Below are positions 50,306-58,077 of a stretch of DNA of 64,000 nucleotides, piece after piece. Each line of letters opens with the position of its first letter. Position 1 is the first letter of the stretch. The position numbers and the translations under genes are program-made. The notes under the pieces were generated by a model. The model searched no databases and had not been told where the DNA came from. It saw only the letters and a program-made list of their open reading frames with translations. Source of the stretch: DAOULY01 sp034414595 (GTDB lineage: Bacteria; Chloroflexota; Dehalococcoidia; SZUA-161; JAUWZY01); NCBI GenBank assembly GCA_034414595.1, contig DAOULY010000012.1, positions 62,001 through 126,000 on the forward strand. Direction: 5' to 3'.

Positions 50306-50545
50306 ATGGAGGAATCAAGTTCTGCTGTTACGGTTCCCCAAAATGTGGGGCGACGAATAGTTGAATGGACGGAATGTGAGTGCCATCATCGCTGGGTGAT
50401 CGAATCCCCATGTGGCTCCACCAGTAAAGGGGTATGTCAGCAGTGTGGTGCCGAAAGGGAATTTGCGAATTACATCGAATATTGCCTCCGGGAAGAGGAC
50501 CTCCCGGTCGTTGAGACCCAGGATAGTGAGGCAATATTGGGGTAA
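50306..50545 (+). CDS. Zinc-ribbon-like small hypothetical protein
   Basis: 79 residues from ATG 50306 without a clear Shine-Dalgarno. CECHHRWVIESPCGSTSKGV then CQQCGAEREFANYI: a His/Cys pattern I know from short Chloroflexota proteins with a C-x-H-x-W...SxGVCxxCGxEREFxNY signature. Probably a zinc site. Followed 14 bases later by another unknown gene. Confidence 0.65.
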   Translation: MEESSSAVTVPQNVGRRIVEWTECECHHRWVIESPCGSTSKGVCQQCGAEREFANYIEYCLREEDLPVVETQDSEAILG

Positions 50546-50558
50546 GGGGAAGTCGGCC

Positions 50559-50948
50559 GTGGACATCGCAAGAGACAAAACGCACGATGAGCTCGAAGAA
50601 GCAAACAACAAGGGAGAGAACTACTCAGTATTTGTCGGTCGATGTGAACCCATACCTACACCTGCACAGGCGATCATCTTGGTCGGTCAGCTGTGCCGGC
50701 GGATCAAAATGCACTTGACAGCCAACCCGCAGTGGTATTCATTTCAAAATGGCTACATCATAGTCCAGGACATTGCTGAGGGCCATATCGTGGTCGACAT
50801 CGAGGGCGACTACATGACTATGGCCATCTCTTCCCATAGATACGTCCCCGAGAAAGAAGCGGCCGCGTTCTGTATCGAGTGGTTTCATGTAACTGACTTA
50901 AAACAGATACACTATCAGCCCGAGCACCTATGTGCGGTTACCTCGTAG
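50559..50948 (+). CDS. Hypothetical protein
   Basis: 129 residues if started at GTG 50559, eight bases after AAGGGGA; the open frame extends further up but overlaps the previous gene. No transmembrane segment. FSSHRYVPEKEA-like beta strands (IIVQDIAEGHIVVDIEGDYM) suggest a small alpha/beta fold. I do not recognise a family. Probably co-transcribed with the zinc-ribbon gene in front. Confidence 0.5.
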   Translation: MDIARDKTHDELEEANNKGENYSVFVGRCEPIPTPAQAIILVGQLCRRIKMHLTANPQWYSFQNGYIIVQDIAEGHIVVDIEGDYMTMAISSHRYVPEKEAAAFCIEWFHVTDLKQIHYQPEHLCAVTS

Positions 50949-51172
50949 CCGAAGCAATAAAGAACACGGTCAGAACCAACAGCCCCAGACCTTAAGTTTT
51001 TCCGATTCTGAATACCTTTATCCCACCCGTGCTGAATTGGCATAGTATATAAGGAGGTCTGACAAGCTTCTCACCTGCTAAGCCGAATCCTTTTGAGTCT
51101 TGCCAACCTACGTTTCATCCTATGTTCCCCTCAATTCCAAAATGGCGCTACCACAAATAGCAACCCCCGGCG

Positions 51173-51517
51173 TCATTTACGTTCGCCAGTGACTTTCTCT
51201 TGAATGATTTTTTGGATTTCATCCTCACTGAGTTCGACCGCTGTACCATCGATAATAATCTTTTGTACCTTCCTGCCTTTGAGTCTTTCATAGAGCCAAT
51301 CTGCCAAGATGCCAGCTGCAAGTTTGGTCGGCACCGATGCGCTAAACAGAATCACCTCTGGCCACCAAAGAGCTTTCCGGATCGTCGTCCCTTGATAAAC
51401 CAGTGCGACACCTTCCCTCAACTGACCCAAGTGAACCCTATCGCCCCTCTTCACTTGTGTCTTTCCAAACAAGTCGACAATTAGCCTTGGATCATCAGTA
51501 TGGATTTCGATTTCCAT
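51173..51517 (-). CDS. Small hypothetical protein with basic C-terminal strand
   Basis: 114 residues from ATG 51515-51517 after AGGAGG. MEIEIHTDDPRLIVDLFGKT; then VALVYQGTTIRKA, a hydrophobic helix (ASVPTKLAAGILADWLYERL), and GRKVQKIIIDGTAVEL. The last strand (basic linker followed by xxxIDGxxVEL) resembles short effector-associated components of conflict systems, but this is a weak resemblance. No partner genes of such systems are adjacent. Confidence 0.55.
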   Translation of the reverse strand: MEIEIHTDDPRLIVDLFGKTQVKRGDRVHLGQLREGVALVYQGTTIRKALWWPEVILFSASVPTKLAAGILADWLYERLKGRKVQKIIIDGTAVELSEDEIQKIIQEKVTGERK

Positions 51518-51687
51518 TAGTAAACCTCCTCCACTCCACACAGGGTTTGGCTTCAACGAAGCGCTGTGGGCGAGTACCAACTCTTTCCGATAGCGCAATT
51601 CTAGTCCTCGGTGGAGGCGCTGTCAAACCCTAATGCCCTTGTCCCTCCACAGTCTTGGCAATATACATTAAGCGCTGGAGCAATATC

Positions 51688-51715
51688 TTGACATCCCTTC
51701 AAGAAAGACTATAAT
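51688..51715 (+). promoter_or_regulatory. Consensus promoter of the nitrilase/PEP-domain operon
   Basis: TTGACA (51688-51693), 16 bases, TATAAT (51710-51715): both hexamers perfect. Start of transcription is expected near 51722, inside a tandem repeat. Confidence 0.8.
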
Positions 51716-51749
51716 AGACCATCATAATAGAACATCGTAATAGAACAAA
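51711..51749 (+). repeat. Three 13-bp iterons over the transcription start
   Basis: ATAATAGACCATC, ATAATAGAACATC and GTAATAGAACAAA stand in direct tandem at 51711-51749. The first overlaps the -10 box. The one-and-a-bit helical-turn period and position suit cooperative binding of a regulator. Confidence 0.65.
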
Positions 51750-51797
51750 GGGATTTTGCCTCAGGTTCAATTAAACTTCAAGGGAGACAAGAGGGAA

Positions 51798-52952
51798 ATG
51801 GTATTGCAGTACACGGCTATCGCGATTCAAAACGACGCATGGAATTGCCGAACGAGAGCGGATTACCAAAAAAATCTAAAGTACGTAGCAGCCAGTATAA
51901 AGGTTGCTGTCGAGTTCAGCAAGTTTGACCTCCCAGTTAGATTGGTTGCGTTGAGCGAGGGGGCTTTAGGTGGATGGTCTCCTTGGAAGGGAAAGGACGG
52001 GCACATCAATACGTACAAAGAGCTAGCGCCTGAGATTCCCGGTGAGGAAACCGATTTCTTGGGTGAATTATGTAAGGAAATGGACTTTTATCTAATTGGG
52101 CAGATGCAGGCAAAAGATGATGAACTTATGGAAGAACGTGTGTTTAACAGCGCGTTCATAATCAACCCCGAAGGGAAGGTCATCCACAAGCATCACAAAA
52201 CCGCTTTTTACCCTAGGGAAGATATGACCGCCCCAAGCGACATATGGAACAGATACATTGAAAAATATGGGGATGACCCCGTGAAGCTTCTTGAGGCCAT
52301 TTTCCCAGTGGCGCGTACCGAGATCGGTAACATTGGGACACTTATCTGCGCTGAAGGCAGCTTCCCTGAAGCTGCCAGGGGGTTAGCCCTCAACGGAGCT
52401 GAAATCATTTGGCGGGCGGCATATCCGGAGCCCTGGATAGGTAACAGTATGTTCGAGATACAGAACAGATCACACGCAATATTCAACACCTGCTACGTTA
52501 TGGCACCAAACATGGCGGATCTGTATGGTCGCTCTGAGGGCGGGCCTCCGGGACATAAAACTAGCTTTGGCACGAGTCAAATAATTGACTATAGAGGCAA
52601 TATAGTGTCCCAATATTTAAGCACAGGCGAATCTTATGTAAGCGCAATCATTAACATCGACGGGCTACGAGATTTTCGTACCAGAAGCCTATGGCAAAAC
52701 CTGGTTAAAGATCTCAGAATTGAGGAATATAAGGTAATCTATGATGCTATGATGGCCAAGGGGGGCATATATCCAAGGAACCTGTGCATGGAGGAGCCGC
52801 CGATACCACAGGCTGATCAAGCCGAGCTCCGCAGATATCTGATAAATAGGATGGTTGAGTGGGGCATATATACACCACCACCGGGTTGGCAGCCATACAC
52901 CATTAGCAAAGAGACGTTGGAAAGAATAGAAAAAGCAAGGAGGAGAGGCTGA
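51798..52952 (+). CDS. Nitrilase-superfamily carbon-nitrogen hydrolase
   Basis: 384 residues from ATG 51798; an upstream TTG at 51756 is the alternative. The catalytic triad is Glu about 54 (LSEGALGGW), Lys about 134 (KHHKTAFYP) and Cys about 184 (GTLICAEGSFPEAARGLA), in the order of amidases and nitrilases. C-terminal extension of about 70 residues (PPGWQPYTISKETLERIEKA). It probably hydrolyses a linear amide or nitrile. It precedes a PEP-domain gene by 87 bases in one transcript, so it may supply or process its substrate (inference). Confidence 0.85.
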   Translation: MVLQYTAIAIQNDAWNCRTRADYQKNLKYVAASIKVAVEFSKFDLPVRLVALSEGALGGWSPWKGKDGHINTYKELAPEIPGEETDFLGELCKEMDFYLIGQMQAKDDELMEERVFNSAFIINPEGKVIHKHHKTAFYPREDMTAPSDIWNRYIEKYGDDPVKLLEAIFPVARTEIGNIGTLICAEGSFPEAARGLALNGAEIIWRAAYPEPWIGNSMFEIQNRSHAIFNTCYVMAPNMADLYGRSEGGPPGHKTSFGTSQIIDYRGNIVSQYLSTGESYVSAIINIDGLRDFRTRSLWQNLVKDLRIEEYKVIYDAMMAKGGIYPRNLCMEEPPIPQADQAELRRYLINRMVEWGIYTPPPGWQPYTISKETLERIEKARRRG

Positions 52953-53039
52953 GAGTGAGGGCCAAAGGGAGGTGAGAGATTTAAGTGATCTGCTGTCGAC
53001 ATGATTAGAAGACCAGAACAACAATAAGAGGAGGAGGAA

Positions 53040-54734
53040 ATGCAAGAACGGAAACTGGCACCAGAGTATTGTGATTGGACACCCCATGATTTTGACGAAG
53101 AGAGAGACTTGAAGGGTATTAAGGTATGGATTCGGGAGGTACAACGTTGCTCGCCACCGTTTAAGCCATTTGTTAAGTGGATATGGAGAAGTGGCTCTGG
53201 ACGCGCTATGTGGCAAGTCGGGGCAAAGCTATCTGTGCCTGGTAGTCACTGCATTCTTGTCAGATTTATTGAGGGCTATTTGTGCCTGACCCCGGCAATA
53301 ATAACTGACGAAAATGAGCGTAAGCAGCGTGAACCTATATTCAGAGAGAGGATCGCCCCGTACATTGAGGACTTCGGCAAAGAGTGGGGCAAAGGCAGAG
53401 ATGAACTCGCCGAGCTGTTCAAGCGCCTAGAAAAAGTTGAAGTGGAGAAACTCAGCAATGTAGATCTGCTTGACCACTTTATCGATTGGACACAAGTCCT
53501 TAGAAGGGCATGGTATTTGCATCATTTGTATATGTATGTCACCACTTCTATTTACATGTTGTTTGTTGATGTGTGCAAAGAGCTACTTGGAATGGATGAA
53601 CAGAACCCTCAATTCCAGAAGCTAATCTCGGGAGCTGGATTTCCCAACGCTCTATTTAAGACTAATGCAGGGCTGTGGCAACTCGGTATCCAGGCGACTG
53701 AGCTCGGCCTCGATCAGCTTTTCCTCACCACTGAGGATGCTGATAAATTGCTCTCTAAGCTTGAGGAAAGCGAACCGGGAAGAGGCTGGCTTCGAGGGTT
53801 TGGTGAATTCCTCCAGGAGTATGGCTGGCGGACTGAACGAATTATGGATGCTAGCGTGCCCTCCTGGGTTGAGAAGCCCAGCCTAGCCATACCCGATGTA
53901 AAGAGGGCAATAACTACCATAGCCGAAAAAGGAAAAGGGTTCGCCATAGATAATGAGGAGGCACGCCTGATCAGGGAAAGGGAAGAGGCCGAAAAGAATG
54001 TCCTATCCCAAGTGCCTGAAGCCCAAAGAGAGTGGTTTAAGAAGTTAATGGAAGCTGCTCGGTGGTGTAGCGTCTGGTGCGAGGACCACAGCGATTTCAC
54101 CGAATTTCCCTCTGCTGCCACAGGTCGGCGTGTAGCTATAGAGTGGGGGAGGAGGTTCAGCAAGGCAGGGGTCATCGATGACCCAGAGGACGTCTTTTTC
54201 CTGATACCCGAAGAGATAATGATGCCATCGACAATTATGGAAAAGTGTGTGATGCGCCCCTTGGTGGAAAAGCGTAAAAAGCGATATGAGGAGAGTCTTA
54301 GCTGGGATTTGCCCATTTTTATCGGTGACCCAAGTGGACTGCCAGAAGCAGCAATGCTTGATCCTATTGTACGGATGTTAGCCATGCTTCCTATTGTCAA
54401 GCCGGAGCTAAAGGCCGACCTCTATGGCGCTGCCTCGACTCCGGGAGCAGTAGAGGGAACTGCCCGCGTACTGTTTAGCTCAGACCAACTGGGCGAGCTT
54501 CGCTCTGGCGAGATCCTGGTGGCACCATTCACGCATGCGTTCTGGACACCTGCTTTCTCTGTAGCTGCCGGCGTGGTAACCGATACCGGGGGCAGTCTGT
54601 CCCACACGGTGATAGTGGCTCGCGAATATGGCATACCTTGCGTCGTTGGTTGCTTAGAGGCAACGAGGAAAATCCAGACGGGGCAGAGGATCAGGGTTGA
54701 CGGCGATATGGGGGTAGTTTACATTCCCGGTTAA
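53040..54734 (+). CDS. PEP-utilising-enzyme mobile-domain protein (paralog)
   Basis: 564 residues, start after AGGAGGAGG. Same plan as the protein at 29576: about 450 residue helical N-terminal domain (EKPSLAIPDVKRAITTIAEK, EREEAEKNVLSQVPEAQREW shared in outline) and a C-terminal phosphohistidine domain, VVTDTGGSLSHTVIVAREYG, with the His at 522. No ATP-grasp or PEP-binding barrel is part of the chain, so partner proteins are needed for a full PEP-synthase-like reaction. Co-transcribed with an amidohydrolase. A long palindrome lies 55 bases after the stop. Confidence 0.78.
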   Translation: MQERKLAPEYCDWTPHDFDEERDLKGIKVWIREVQRCSPPFKPFVKWIWRSGSGRAMWQVGAKLSVPGSHCILVRFIEGYLCLTPAIITDENERKQREPIFRERIAPYIEDFGKEWGKGRDELAELFKRLEKVEVEKLSNVDLLDHFIDWTQVLRRAWYLHHLYMYVTTSIYMLFVDVCKELLGMDEQNPQFQKLISGAGFPNALFKTNAGLWQLGIQATELGLDQLFLTTEDADKLLSKLEESEPGRGWLRGFGEFLQEYGWRTERIMDASVPSWVEKPSLAIPDVKRAITTIAEKGKGFAIDNEEARLIREREEAEKNVLSQVPEAQREWFKKLMEAARWCSVWCEDHSDFTEFPSAATGRRVAIEWGRRFSKAGVIDDPEDVFFLIPEEIMMPSTIMEKCVMRPLVEKRKKRYEESLSWDLPIFIGDPSGLPEAAMLDPIVRMLAMLPIVKPELKADLYGAASTPGAVEGTARVLFSSDQLGELRSGEILVAPFTHAFWTPAFSVAAGVVTDTGGSLSHTVIVAREYGIPCVVGCLEATRKIQTGQRIRVDGDMGVVYIPG

Positions 54735-54788
54735 ACATAAGGAAACGAGCGCCCCGTATAGCAGCTGCGGTAAAACCGAATAGCAAAA

Positions 54789-54858
54789 GCCATTCAAAAA
54801 CTCAGCCAGCTCTTTGATGTGCCCCCAAAACACAAGAAGGGCTGGCTGAGGAAATGGC
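54789..54858. other. 70-base imperfect palindrome between convergent genes
   Basis: GCCATT...CTCAGCCAGC (54801-54810)...TGTG pairs with CACA...GCTGGCTGAG (54841-54850)...AATGGC. The 10-bp core stem is perfect and the arms extend it to about 70 bases with a nine-base loop. It may be a bidirectional terminator for the PEP-domain gene and ruvA, or a small inverted-repeat element. Confidence 0.55.
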
Positions 54859-54957
54859 AGAATAGTCTGCACGGAGGTAAGTATCTCGGGGCCAGTGCCA
54901 TATGCCTCCCCCTTACACACGCTTTGTACTTAATATAGGAGAAGAAGCAGGATACCT

Positions 54958-55524
54958 TCAGGCCTTAGCCAGGTTGCGAAGGGCCAGCTTGATCTTGTCC
55001 TCCAGCGTCAACTCGGAGCTATCCGGGACGGAGGCCAGAGCAGAAGTAGCCTCTGCTACTGAGTAGCCCAGGCTTTGCAGCACGGCCACGACTTCTGCGT
55101 CCAGGGAAGAGGGGACTTCGATGTGGGGCAGCTTGTTTTTAAGCTCCAGGACCAGACGAGCGGCCATTTTCTGACCCACACCTGGCACCCGGTTCAATAC
55201 TTCGGCATTTCCCGAGACGATAGCCCCAGTTAGCTGTTCCACAGTCAGCGTTGAGAGGAGGGACAGGGCAGCCTTGGGACCGACTCCAGAGACACTGGTC
55301 AGCGCCTGGAAAAGCTCAAGCTCCTGAGCTGAGGCGAAGCCATAGAGAACAACACCGTCCTCCCTCACCTGAAGGTGGGTGTGGAGCTTGACCTTGCTGC
55401 CGATCTCCCCAATAGTGCTCAAGGTCGATGTTGGCACATACAGCTTCAGACTGGCACCCCCGACAGCGACGACGACAGAATCGCTGCCTCGACTTTCGAT
55501 GATGCCCTCAAGGCCAACCAGCAT
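54958..55524 (-). CDS. ruvA: Holliday junction DNA helicase subunit RuvA
   Basis: 188 residues. Domain I OB fold (MLVGLEGIIESRGSDSVVVA), HhH domain (VSGVGPKAALSLLSTL and NRVPGVGQKMAARLVLEL), flexible C-terminal domain III that contacts RuvB (LQSLGYSVAEATSAL). It tetramerises on junctions. It is last in the minus-strand run that starts at mcm; ruvB lies at 60975 on the other strand. Confidence 0.96.
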   Translation of the reverse strand: MLVGLEGIIESRGSDSVVVAVGGASLKLYVPTSTLSTIGEIGSKVKLHTHLQVREDGVVLYGFASAQELELFQALTSVSGVGPKAALSLLSTLTVEQLTGAIVSGNAEVLNRVPGVGQKMAARLVLELKNKLPHIEVPSSLDAEVVAVLQSLGYSVAEATSALASVPDSSELTLEDKIKLALRNLAKA

Positions 55525-55525
55525 T

Positions 55526-55966
55526 TCAGGACTTCACCTTATTGGGGCTCTCCGCCTCCAGCAGCTTGGTCAGCAAGTGAATCGCGCCGAGTGCGCCCAA
55601 GATGATGACCAGAGAAACCCAGTCACTGAGCACCTGTGGAGCCTGCGGTTGGGAAATAGCTTGCGTCTCCGTTCCCACCACCACATAGGGTATCCCGTGC
55701 TTATCCAAGAGGTCGGCCAGTTCCTTAATAGCTGGCTGGGAGGGATGACTGAGGTGCTCAAGATACCACCGCCCGACCTCGATCTCTGCTTCCAGACGCC
55801 CATCTTCAAATGCCCTGACGTGCCATTGCCAGCCGTCGTCCAGGTCCTTGACCCGCCCCCATACCTGACCTTCGGGCTCCAATTGCCAAGCCGTGTTGTG
55901 GAATCCTTCAGCCAACAAAGCTTGGGCCACTGCATCAAGCCATGCTGCGGTACTCGTCTGTTCCAT
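55526..55966 (-). CDS. Hypothetical protein between ruvC and ruvA
   Basis: 146 residues ending one base before ruvA. Soluble N-terminal alpha/beta part (VWGRVKDLDDGWQWHVRAFE, LADLLDKHGIPYVVVG) and a C-terminal hydrophobic helix (WVSLVIILGALGAIHLLTKL). A tail-anchored topology is likely. No family is recognised. Tight linkage suggests co-expression with the resolvase genes. Confidence 0.6.
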   Translation of the reverse strand: MEQTSTAAWLDAVAQALLAEGFHNTAWQLEPEGQVWGRVKDLDDGWQWHVRAFEDGRLEAEIEVGRWYLEHLSHPSQPAIKELADLLDKHGIPYVVVGTETQAISQPQAPQVLSDWVSLVIILGALGAIHLLTKLLEAESPNKVKS

Positions 55967-55987
55967 TGTGTCCCAAGTGTCTCGTCG

Positions 55988-56488
55988 CTACTGAGCTAGG
56001 AACCTTTTCAGGCGCTTCTCCCCAATATGACACAGGGCCACCGCCAGTGCATCGGCAGCGTCATCCGGCTCCGGAATCGAGGCCAGCCCCAGCTGAATTC
56101 GAACCATCTCCTGGACTTGTTTTTTGGCCCCGCGCCCGTAGCCAGAGGCTCGGCGCTTCACCTGAAGCGGCGTGTACTCATAAACGGGAAGATTCCCATG
56201 AGCCGCAGCCAAGAGGGCTATTCCCCGGGCCTGGCCCACAGAGAGCGCTGTCCTCAAATTCCTGGCCACGAACAGCTCCACAGCCATCTCGGAGGGCTGG
56301 TAGCGCTGTATCAGATCCATGAGTCCTTTATACAGCGTCTGCAACCGCTGCGGCGTCGAGGTCTCGGCCAGGGTGGTCAGGACTCCATAATCAATGACCT
56401 CGAGCGCTCCCCCAGTATCCTGAACCAACCCATACCCCATAGCCGCCAGTCCTGGGTCCAAGCCCAGAACGCGAGTTATCTCTGCCAT
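55988..56488 (-). CDS. ruvC: Crossover junction endodeoxyribonuclease RuvC
   Basis: 166 residues. VLGLDPGLAAMGYG holds the first catalytic Asp; AVELFVARNLRTALSVGQAR the Glu; the acidic pair near the end is in EPDDAADALAVALCH. It cleaves Holliday junctions as a dimer. Confidence 0.96.
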   Translation of the reverse strand: MAEITRVLGLDPGLAAMGYGLVQDTGGALEVIDYGVLTTLAETSTPQRLQTLYKGLMDLIQRYQPSEMAVELFVARNLRTALSVGQARGIALLAAAHGNLPVYEYTPLQVKRRASGYGRGAKKQVQEMVRIQLGLASIPEPDDAADALAVALCHIGEKRLKRFLAQ

Positions 56489-56489
56489 C

Positions 56490-57242
56490 TCAGGCTGAGC
56501 TTCGATATTGCTCCACTACCTCGTCGGGGAAATCGGCGTTGCTGAATACGTGTTGCACTTCGTCCAGCTCCTCTAGCTTGTCCAGGAGCTTCAGAGTCTG
56601 AAGCGCTGCCTTGTCATCAAGCTTGATCACGGTCGTCGGTACCAGTGAAATGTCAACCGATGATATGGCGAACCCCGGCTCCAGTGTCTCTCTCACTGCC
56701 TCCAGGTCTTCGGGCTTGGTATATATCTCTACAGAGTCATCTTCCACTTTGACATCGTCAGCGCCGGCGTCAATAGCAGACAAAGCTAACTCTTCGGCAG
56801 ATACCTGGCCAGCATCAGCAACGAGCACCCCTTTAGACTCGAAGAGCCAGGAAACGCAACCGCTCTCCCCCATGTTACCACCGCCACGGGTGAAGGCATT
56901 GCGCACCTCACTCAGAGTGCGATTGCGGTTGTCAGTAACCGCCTGAACAAGAATAGCAGCACCACCAGGACCATAGCCTTCAAATGTGATCTCAGCCAGA
57001 GCCGCACCCTCACTCGGGCCCGAAGCTCGCTTGATGGCCCGCTCGATGCCGTCCAAGGGCATATTTTGGTTTTTTGCCCGTTGCACAGCCAGGCGCAGAC
57101 GGGCATTCATCTCAGGATCGGTGCCACCCTGGCGAGCGGCGAGTGTGATCTCCCGGGCCAGCTTGGTGAACAGCTGACCACGTCTGGTATCGGCCACCCC
57201 CTTCTGCCGCTTGATTTGAGACCACTTGGAATGACCGGACAT
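56490..57242 (-). CDS. YebC/PmpR-family protein
   Basis: 250 residues. MSGHSKWSQIKRQKGVADTR and then LFTKLAREITLAARQGG are the family opening; RKIFTRGG-like AFTRGGGNMGESGCVSWLFE follows. Known members regulate transcription or help translation of difficult peptides (TACO1). It commonly precedes ruvC, as here. Confidence 0.94.
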   Translation of the reverse strand: MSGHSKWSQIKRQKGVADTRRGQLFTKLAREITLAARQGGTDPEMNARLRLAVQRAKNQNMPLDGIERAIKRASGPSEGAALAEITFEGYGPGGAAILVQAVTDNRNRTLSEVRNAFTRGGGNMGESGCVSWLFESKGVLVADAGQVSAEELALSAIDAGADDVKVEDDSVEIYTKPEDLEAVRETLEPGFAISSVDISLVPTTVIKLDDKAALQTLKLLDKLEELDEVQHVFSNADFPDEVVEQYRSSA

Positions 57243-57248
57243 CCCCTC

Positions 57249-57653
57249 TCACCCCTTGCTCTCAGCCACTTCCTTCTTGACGAAGTCCACGATCTCCTGA
57301 GTTGAGCTTCCTGGGCCAAAAATGGCACGAAGCCCCGCTTTAATAAGGGCAGGGCGATCGCTTTCCGGGATGATGCCGCCAGCAACGATGACAACATCAT
57401 CAAGCTCCTTTTTCCTCAATTCCGCCACGATGGCCGGGAATATCTCCATATGGGCTCCAGAGAGAATGCTCAAGCCAACAACATCGACATCCTCCTGGAG
57501 TGCAGCCTCGGCGATTGTCTGGGGTGTCTGGCGCAATCCAGTGTAGATTACCTCCATGCCAGCATCGCGCAGAGCCCGTGCCACTACCTTGGCACCGCGG
57601 TCATGGCCATCGAGGCCTGGTTTAGCCACCAGAACCCGAATCCTGTCCTGCAT
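57249..57653 (-). CDS. Methylmalonyl-CoA mutase B12-binding subunit
   Basis: 134 residues after AGGAGG. AKPGLDGHDRGAKVVARALR contains the D-x-H-x-x-G lower-axial His loop; then VVGLSILSGAHM and IVAGGIIPESD. It is the C-terminal cobalamin-binding part of methylmalonyl-CoA mutase on its own. It pairs with the catalytic subunit at 59241; epimerase and acyl-CoA dehydrogenase genes lie between. Confidence 0.94.
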   Translation of the reverse strand: MQDRIRVLVAKPGLDGHDRGAKVVARALRDAGMEVIYTGLRQTPQTIAEAALQEDVDVVGLSILSGAHMEIFPAIVAELRKKELDDVVIVAGGIIPESDRPALIKAGLRAIFGPGSSTQEIVDFVKKEVAESKG

Positions 57654-57668
57654 GAAAAGCCCTCCTGT

Positions 57669-58067
57669 TTATACCTTCTGGGCCAGCTCTATAAGCACTC
57701 CCTTGGTTGACTTAGGATGGATAAAGCCTATCTTACCCGCCAGTCCCTTCCTCCCCTGCTTATCGATGAGCTCTGCCCCCTTGGCCACCAGTGAGTTGAG
57801 CTCCTCGTCAACGACATCGACCTCCAGGCAAATATGATGTATCCCCTCCCCCTTTCGCTCCAGGAATTTGGCCACGCCTCCTTGAGGGTCGATGGGCTCA
57901 AGGAACTCGATCTCAGTATCGCCGATGGGAATCAGAGCTGCCTTAACACCCTGGTCAGGCACGTCTTCAATGCGCTCTGGCTCGAGTCCAAATAGATTCT
58001 TGAAAACGGCCACCGCTTCATCAAGATTTTTCACCGCTATAGATACGTGGTCGATCCTTTTGATCAT
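57669..58067 (-). CDS. mce: Methylmalonyl-CoA epimerase
   Basis: 132 residues from ATG 58065-58067 after GGGAGG. MIKRIDHVSIAVKNLDEAV, EGIHHICLEV and GVLIELAQKV are the metal-binding vicinal-oxygen-chelate strands of the epimerase. It interconverts (S)- and (R)-methylmalonyl-CoA. Confidence 0.94.
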   Translation of the reverse strand: MIKRIDHVSIAVKNLDEAVAVFKNLFGLEPERIEDVPDQGVKAALIPIGDTEIEFLEPIDPQGGVAKFLERKGEGIHHICLEVDVVDEELNSLVAKGAELIDKQGRKGLAGKIGFIHPKSTKGVLIELAQKV

Positions 58068-58077
58068 GAATCCTCCC

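Noticed and set aside
54654..54920. Minus-strand ORF of 88 codons covering the palindrome
   Set aside because: Overlaps the end of the PEP-domain gene and includes the inverted repeat; its start is inside a possible leader motif, so it is more likely non-coding.
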